From Lineus longissimus (taxonomy: Eukaryota; Nemertea; Pilidiophora; Heteronemertea; Lineidae), in assembly GCF_910592395.1 (NCBI RefSeq), contig NC_088318.1:6346756-6410755 (forward strand): a stretch of DNA of 64,000 nucleotides, written 5' to 3'. This document shows, piece after piece, positions 58,201 to 64,000 of the stretch. The first letter of the stretch is position 1. Each line of letters opens with the position of its first letter. The notes beneath the pieces were generated by a model, which saw only the letters and a list, made by a program, of their open reading frames with translations, was not told where the DNA came from and did no database searches. A program made the translations under genes and the position numbers.

Positions 58201-59375
58201 CCACTTCTTGTCACCAAACCCATCATAATATTCTGCTTGGCATGATAGCCGACATTGATTTTTGCCTTTTCACAGAAAATACCATTCCTGCCTCTTTTAG
58301 GGTACAAATAATAACCTGTGTAATGCTGGACTTGCAACAAAACATTACTCCCAAAGAAATCAAGTGATTTTTCATTCCAAACTCTTGCAGAATATGTAAT
58401 CTTTGCCTGAATAGATATTTTGTTTCTTCAGAGCGGTTTTTATGTACCCGCGGCATCCGAACCATCAGGTGCTAGTTTAAGGTGCCACACTGTGGTGTCC
58501 AATGCTCCAAGAGGCTATGGAGCTGCAGCAAGCTCCCCCAGGAGCTACCCAGATGCGGCCAATGACGATACATCGGGGGAGAATCCAACCATCGGACCGC
58601 CACCGTCATATGAGGATGCGATGCGGAATGATAACCAGAACCACGCGAAAGATCCAATGGTGGGTTAAAATACCTTACCCTTAGATACCTTTTCTTTTGT
58701 ATGTCATATCTTGATGCTTGATTGCCCAGTGGCCCTCTTTTTGAAACTCATCAAAAGTTCTTTTGAAATAACACGATTATCACTTTGGGAGATTATGAGC
58801 TTTCTTAAAGGGGTATGCCGTTCATAATTACTTGTGGTCCAGTTGAATAGAAATCCACTTATACACAATGTCGTAGTGCAGTTATTATGTATACAAATTT
58901 GTTTAAACTTATTATTCATAGTAGGGAGCATCCATTAAGTACATACACACGAAAACACCATTTTTAGACCCCCTCCCCCTTAATATGTATTTCGCAATTG
59001 GACGTTTTTCAATTCAATTACAAATTCAAAATTTTTAACGATCGGCGTGTAGGCCTTTAAAGTCTTACCAATTAAAAAACTATTTTCGGACTTTATATCT
59101 CCACAAATCAATATCATTTGCAAATGTGCAGTATGGCTAAAATTTACAATCCCCGATCGGAAATGACGCATTCAACTATGAATACATTGAATATGGCGCT
59201 TCTTTAGTCAACCGATCACCTTTGTTTGGGCCGTGAATGGGGATTGTAAACTCGTTCCATTGGTGGTTTGCAGTACCCAGGTTCGATTATGATTTTCTCT
59301 TTTGTTCTGCTCCAGCTTCCTACTTACGAAGAAGTCACAGACGGAACGCCAGCTGATAAACAAACATTTCTGTGA
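52219..59375 (+). CDS. Gene D: LDLa transmembrane protein with duplicated tail exon
   Basis: Ten exons: 52144-52318, 52912-52995, 53838-53930, 54763-54846, 55036-55182, 56771-56854, 57474-57655, 57996-58109, 58432-58659, 59316-59375. From ATG 52219 there are 391 residues: four four-Cys modules, a full LDLa repeat (exon 5: CFGYRC...CNGFSDCSDGADEVSC), a membrane helix in exon 6 (VAGLIAGVFLIILFCFYWC) and a long tail with PPPSY at 352-356 and LPTY at 373-376. Exons 7 and 8 both end at GC donors (57656 GCGAGT, 58110 GCAAGT). Exons 8 and 9 are tandem copies (both start SGFYVP and share VVSNA.RG.GAAASS). Exon 1 is open in phase 0 back to its acceptor at 52143, so ATG 52195 or an upstream exon could supply the start. 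Closest paralogue is C. Confidence 0.85.
53407..53560 (+). repeat. About 56-bp tandem repeat in intron 2 of gene D
   Basis: Units starting GGGTAT at 53407, 53463 and 53518, each with AATAATGTCAACAGTTGGAC or a close variant; about 2.7 copies. Confidence 0.85.
54126..54401 (+). mobile_element. Probable miniature LTR retroelement remnant with tRNA-like insert
   Basis: TGTAGTGGTGGCATCATTCC starts a 43-bp segment at 54126 and again at 54251, with one mismatch between them. The second copy is preceded by a purine-rich AGGGGGAGTA (like a polypurine tract). It runs to TGTTACA (54387), which is followed by TTTGGCGTCCAACG, resembling a primer-binding site. Read this way, 54251-54387 is a 137-bp TG...CA LTR and 54126-54168 a truncated one. 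It sits inside a TTTACTTG-type minisatellite in intron 3 of gene D. The alternative is a tRNA-headed SINE next to an unrelated repeat. Confidence 0.45.
54294..54366 (+). ncRNA. tRNA-Ile(UAU)-like sequence, probably not a functional tRNA
   Basis: D arm, anticodon loop CTTATAA (anticodon TAT), 5-nt variable loop and a perfect T arm (CCGGG-TTCAATC-CCCGG) are spaced as in a tRNA. A box TAGCTCAGTCGG (54301-54312) and B box GGTTCAATCC (54345-54354) match Pol III promoter consensus. The acceptor strands TTCCCTT and TTGGACT hardly pair and the anticodon stem has two mismatches, so it is tRNA-derived rather than a working tRNA gene. Lies within the putative LTR. Confidence 0.7.
54402..54725 (+). repeat. 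16-bp minisatellite beside the exon 4 acceptor of gene D
   Basis: About 20 units of TATTTACTTGTGCTCG with GTACTCG, TTGCTCG and similar variants, also seen in short form before the LTR-like element (54080-54125). It ends about 40 bp upstream of the exon 4 boundary. Long open frames across it arise from the repeat and are not genes. Confidence 0.9.
56162..56450 (+). repeat. 44-bp minisatellite in intron 5 of gene D
   Basis: About 6.5 units of 44 bp starting AGTCTTAATTCA, each with CAAATTCAGACACCCTTGG. Related words (GAGAGTCC, GAGTCTGAATTAAGAC) occur at 55890-55950. Confidence 0.9.
57043..57122. mobile_element. pogo/Tc1-like MITE fragment
   Basis: CAGTACAACCTCTTTATTCC after TA, then GGAGAGGTGTCC, with no right end found. 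Intron 6 of gene D. Confidence 0.55.
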
Positions 59376-59526
59376 CAATGTGTGATGAAAATAAGGACCA
59401 CCGGAGACTCCATGTTAGTGCATGTTCAGGTAGTTGGCTGTGGTTGGCAGGTATTGCTATGTTTGCTGTTGGACATGTTGGATGGAGAAGTTTGGAAAAA
59501 CATTGAATTAGATCTGTTATCATTCA

Positions 59527-59875
59527 AACGGCGACTGTAGGCAGGCACAGAGTGTCCTGTTGGTCATCTTCAGCTGCCAAATATGCACAGGTACAAGACT
59601 GGGTCATGTTTGATTCAGTATCAGATATCCTCATACAAACGTGAATTGTACTGTTAATAGGGGAGACTGTATTAGTGAATTTGTGTAACTTAATCTGACC
59701 TACCAGGGTCCAGTTGTTAGAAAGCATGTTAACTTATAACATGATGTTGACATCTTGTTTCATGTACATCAATGCACATGTTACAACATATCAGCATGAT
59801 GTTATGTGCTAACATGCTTTCTAACAACCGGACCCAAGCCTTTGCCTATTGACTCCGTTTTAATGGGAACTGTAG
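59527..59875. mobile_element. Degenerate TTAA MITE interrupted by a palindromic element
   Basis: GCGACTGTAGGCAGGCACAG on the left and GCCTATTGACTCCGTTTTAA on the right are divergent T1-family ends. The 130-bp palindrome at 59706-59835 interrupts the copy just before its right end. Another decayed T1 copy follows at about 59870-60070. Confidence 0.5.
59706..59835. mobile_element. 130-bp palindromic MITE (GTTAGAAAGCATG family)
   Basis: GGGTCCAGTTGTTAGAAAGC on the left and its near-perfect reverse complement on the right. Related to 43930-44053 in gene C. Confidence 0.75.
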
Positions 59876-61549
59876 GAAGGGGTCACTTCGTGGTCTCCTG
59901 GTGACTGCACAGTCAGCTAGGGGCTGGGTCTGGTCTGACTTTGAGATAAAAATGTCCCTGGCACAACCACAAATACCGTAATGGACTGTGAGATGGTAGA
60001 TACACCTATTGGTGACTCTACTAACCTAATCTGGCCACCCAACTCCAGACTACAGTCTCCCTCTATTATTGAGCATGTTATAGTCTGCCATAGCAGATTA
60101 GTATATTGCGTATTAGGAGAGCATTTATAAACTTACATGACATATGTATGAATCTTACCATTGACTTGGAGTATGTAATCAAACAATCAAATCATGAGAG
60201 ATATTAAACAACTCACAGGTAATATTTTTGTGCATGATTTTTGTGGTGACCAGGTTGAATGTGATAGTGCTATCATCATCATTTATATTGTTTATACATG
60301 TACTTCAATCTGATTAATTTTTTACTTGATAATCCAGGTTAAAGGAAATTCGTGAAACAGTGACTGTGAAATTAGACGGTTATTGAACTTGCCTCCAAAT
60401 TTTCGATGATGTACTTGTCTTGTTTACGGATTGGCCTTGATCTCAAGATGGATGCAAGGTAAAGGTCCGATGATTTAATCTATCTAGGTCACTCGGTTAA
60501 AGGACTTAAGAACACCAAAAATCTATTGACTTTGATGTCTGTAAATCGGCACTGATTGAACACTAAGACTTTACAATTCACTGCCATTTCCAAGAAAATG
60601 TCATATGTCTCAGTTTAAGTGACGAAATAAAGGGCATTTCTCATCAGAGCAAAGAGTTGCAGTGAATGCTTCAGTCAGGCCGAATTGTGTTACGTGGAAC
60701 TAAAACGATGGATGGGGCTCCCACGTCTACCCGACACTGCTCCGTAACAAAACAAGGTGACTGGCCAGACTTAAACCTTGGACCTTGGCCTTGTTTCCAT
60801 CTCGAGAGCGTGGTCATTCCATGAACAAGGTGGACGGTGTGTCGTCGCAAATTTGGGGGTTGGTTCAAAAATCACCGTTACTGTTCGACAAATTTTCTAT
60901 ATCTGTTGTTTGTAATGGGTTGTTTTGTATTTTATACATTGTTTCTGTTCTTAATTATGTGCTGTAAGTGACAACATGTAACTCAAAGCATTTCAGGATT
61001 ATTCGGAGCCAGTTAGGCCAACCTTCTGGTGTTTTTAGAACAGCCCCCTAAATTCAATTACATTGGCAAAATAGAAAAAAAACTAGGTGTTCTCTGGCTG
61101 ATTATTTTAATGGAAGGTTTAATTTTTTCAGTTTAGTTAAGTTTTCCTTTAAATGAGAAGTGTCTCAAAAAATGCAGGGCTGGCGCGATTATACTCTATC
61201 ACCAGAACTATGACACCAGATAACTCCACCCCGAACCAGTCAATTATTTCTGGTTTGTTTGATGCATGAAATAGGCTATTGCTAGTGTCATCAATATTCA
61301 CCATGAAGGTGGGCCTGGTGACTTTTCTTTGTCTGGTGTTAAGAGTATTTTACATACCATCTGTAGAGATGGTTCTTCTAAGATATATTGGTTTTCAAAT
61401 TCCATTTTGTAGAATGAACAGACCCATCAAAGGAGATTAAGCTTTGTTTTACTGCCAAATTTTATGCTATTGCGTATAGCTATTGCATGTAATTGACCTA
61501 GAAAGATATTTATACTGACTTGTGTGCAATAAATGTATGTTTTTTTCAT
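59876..61549. other. Downstream of gene D, no gene recognised
   Basis: Non-coding; a decayed T1 MITE copy at the start and AATAAA at about 61527 (TGTGCAATAAATGTATG), a possible distal poly(A) site for gene D. Confidence 0.35.
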
Positions 61550-61874
61550 CATCATCATCTTACCGGCGTCGTAAATCCTATTGGATTTTGGCCGGAGGTA
61601 TGGAGTCCACTCATAGGCTACTGTCCACCTATGTGGGATCTTTTACTTGCCCTGGTATAGACACTCAGGTACAAGGGACCACAGCTTTTAGTCTCAACCA
61701 ACAGCCCTTCAAGTATTTCATACGTTGAATGTGTTGTGAAGAGCCAGGAATTTGAGTTCCTTGAAAGTCACGTCGGATCATCCACAGATACAATCCTGGG
61801 TTCTCCCCGGATTGAAACCCGGGCCCTATTGTGTGGTAGCCAGCAGTGTTAACCACTAGGATATGAGGCTCCCC
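61550..61874 (-). mobile_element. tRNA-derived SINE, minus strand
   Basis: Read on the minus strand from 61874: GGGGAGCCTCATATCC, an A-box-like CCTAGTGGTTAAC (61848-61860), a B-box-like GGTTTCAATCC with one extra T (61809-61819), then a non-tRNA body ending at a (GAT)n simple-repeat tail near 61550. This is the standard layout of a tRNA-headed SINE. Confidence 0.75.
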
Positions 61875-62575
61875 TTCCCCTGCCCAGATAAAGGATTAGT
61901 ACACGTAGTTTCTTTCCATGTAGTCCGATGAAGGTATAGTGTGTCTGACGATTTAGGAGATGCCTATTGTTGGATATTCTCAATTGTCAGATTCTATTGA
62001 TGTCAAATTTCCGATCTTAGGCGGATTTCAGACTTTTTCCTCTTGCTGAATGTCAAATTTAATAGCAGGAATGGAAAGACCCCTCTCTCAACTCTCTGTA
62101 AAACTTTGAATTTTCAAAATTGGACCAAAGATGAGCATTTTTGAGGCATTTTTGTGCAAGTGAGTGCAGTTCAAAGGACAAGTGTTTACAAGAAAAAGAT
62201 GTTAGATTTTTGCTGTAGTTTATTGGCATCCCTGAGATTCTGAAAAACTCCACTTGGACATTTGCATGTCCATGCAGTGTTCTGAATCTTAATCTTTAGA
62301 TTTCTCAGATAAAAATTGGAATAAATAATAGATGAGTAAAAAATAATTGATAACCTTTTGTTCATGCACTGGAGTGTTAAAATTGCAAGTCTTACTTTAC
62401 AATGGCACCATATAGGGAGGCTTTCCAACTGTTATTATCCTGATCCTCTTGGTTTCGTACTTCCTTGAAAGGCCAACCATGTTCACCAAAAGAAATTGAT
62501 GAAAAAATAAAAATCTGGGAAGTTTTAAAGATTTTGAAAGCAGCGCTACAGTATTTGTGAGGATTACCTGTATAC

Positions 62576-63265
62576 CTAATGCTTTATTGTTTGTATGCAT
62601 ATTGATTACATGTATACATACGCTCCTTTATTGTTTGTTTGCATATTTATTACCTGAATACATGTACTCCTTTATTGTTTGTATGCATATTTATTACCTG
62701 AATACATACATGTACGTACCCCTTTATTGTTTGTATGCATATTTATTACCTGAATATATGTACCCCTTTATTGTTTGTATGCATATTTATTACCTGAATA
62801 TATGTACCCCTTTATTGTTTGTATGCATATTTATTACCTGAATACATGTACTCCTTTATTGTTTGTATGCATATTGATTACATGTATACATGTACTCCTT
62901 TATTGTTTGTATGCATATTGATTGCCTGAATACATGTACTCCTTTATTGTTTGTATGCATATTGATTGCCTGAATACATGTAATCCTTTATTGTTTGTAT
63001 GCATATTGATTACATGTATACATGTAATCCTTTATTGTTTGTATGCATATTGATTACATGTATACATGTACTCCTTTATTGTTTGTATGCATATTTATTA
63101 CCTGCATGTATACCTATGTATTTATTGTTTGTATGCATATTTATTACCTGTATATATGTACTACTTTATTGTTTGTATGCGTATTTATTACCTGTATATA
63201 TGTACTACTTTATTGTTTGTATGTATATTTATTACCTGTTTACTTTACCTCTTTGTTTGTATACA
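62576..63265 (+). repeat. 44-bp AT-rich minisatellite
   Basis: About 15 units, mostly 44 bp, of CTTTATTGTTTGTATGCATA followed by variants of TTATTACCTGAATACATGTA. Open frames translating to cysteine- and tyrosine-rich repeats across it are by-products of the array. Confidence 0.9.
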
Positions 63266-64000
63266 TATTTATGTTTATTTTTAATACATGTAAGCTCCTC
63301 TGTGTTAATTTCAAAATATGCTACTTATTTGCCATCTAACTAATAAGTCAAGTGCCATTTTCCTCAGGCAATGACACTGCGCATGGAACTATTTTGCTAA
63401 TGAAAGTGATTTTTCAACCAAAAAATTGCTGAATAAATGACATTCTGATTTTGGGTGATTGCACAGAGAAAACGAACTACATGTATTTGAGAAAATATAT
63501 ATTCTATACTTCAGCGTCCAAGTTTGCCAGATTCAGAAAAACCATGACCAATTTCCCCAGCCATCTTAGGCTTGTTTTGCATGCAGTCCCATTTTTCCTG
63601 GAGTGGAGTTTCATGCCAAGTTGCTCAATCAGCATTAGAATACCAGCGTTAGTTCAACTAAGCGTTACCCTTCAGTTCAATTACAATGTTAACATTAGAT
63701 TTAACCCCAAAGTCACCGGTACTGCATCCTCGAAAATCCAAAGTCAGTCGTATCCTCCTCCCCTCGCACACCGGTCGATATTACCGAGTGTTGGCCCGAG
63801 CTTCAGGATGCCGGTACTGCTAACGTGGATTGTACATCTAGGCCCAAGCTCACCTTCAGGATGTGTGATATATGCGGCGGTCAGCCATCCAAGTTATGAC
63901 CGTGCTCGGTGTTCACTTACGGTGTTCGGCTTACCTTCCATGCTCCGTGACTACGCGCCAACCTCCAAGGCCATAAAGGTATTCCTCTACGACCGGCAGG
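63266..64000. other. Window end, nothing recognised
   Basis: No repeat, RNA gene or exon I can support. GC content rises slightly after 63700. Confidence 0.3.

Noticed and set aside
62557-63343. Long frames rich in Cys, Tyr and Ile
   Set aside because: They follow the 44-bp minisatellite and are open in several frames; no non-repeat protein part.

Overview
This is a eukaryotic nuclear window: every gene is split by spliceosomal introns, the DNA is AT-rich, and dispersed repeats are dense. The repeat repertoire (pogo/Tc1-like and Kolobok-like MITEs, a FLYWCH-bearing MULE, a tRNA-headed SINE, elements starting AGCTCACCT with GTC/GTCC runs) fits a marine invertebrate such as an echinoderm, hemichordate, lancelet or mollusc. 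I cannot choose among these from sequence alone.

The host genes form a tandem array of four paralogues, all on the + strand: gene A (3' end only, 1-1713), gene B (10940-28930), gene C (34563-47238) and gene D (52219-59375). I rebuilt B, C and D exon by exon from splice sites, reading phase and cross-comparison. Each encodes a predicted single-pass membrane protein. In order it has four short four-cysteine modules, each on its own phase 1 exon and each looking like the N-terminal half of an LDL-receptor class A repeat; one complete LDLa repeat; one transmembrane exon; and a proline-rich cytoplasmic tail with a PPPSY motif and an LPTY motif near the C-terminus. Both tail motifs are of the type bound by WW domains of NEDD4-family ubiquitin ligases. 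A and B form one subfamily by tail sequence, C and D another. C and D share GC-AG introns in the tail and have duplicated tail exons. No signal-peptide exon was found for any gene.

The rest is mostly mobile DNA. An apparently intact MULE transposon (6181-9786) lies between A and B and carries a 639-residue PHD + FLYWCH + DDE transposase with a recognisable TATA/initiator promoter and iteron-like terminal repeats. The 9.1-kb intron 5 of B holds a 5.1-kb composite element (about 17224-22353) with inverted ends and an apparent 8-bp target duplication. It is filled with minisatellites, including an 89-bp satellite with a five-unit higher-order repeat that shares a 13-nt core with the element's own terminus. 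Introns and flanks of the array carry many MITEs with recognisable target duplications. In intron 3 of D there is a probable miniature LTR element containing a tRNA-like Pol III promoter. 59.4-64 kb contains degenerate MITEs, a minus-strand SINE and a 44-bp minisatellite; I see no gene there.
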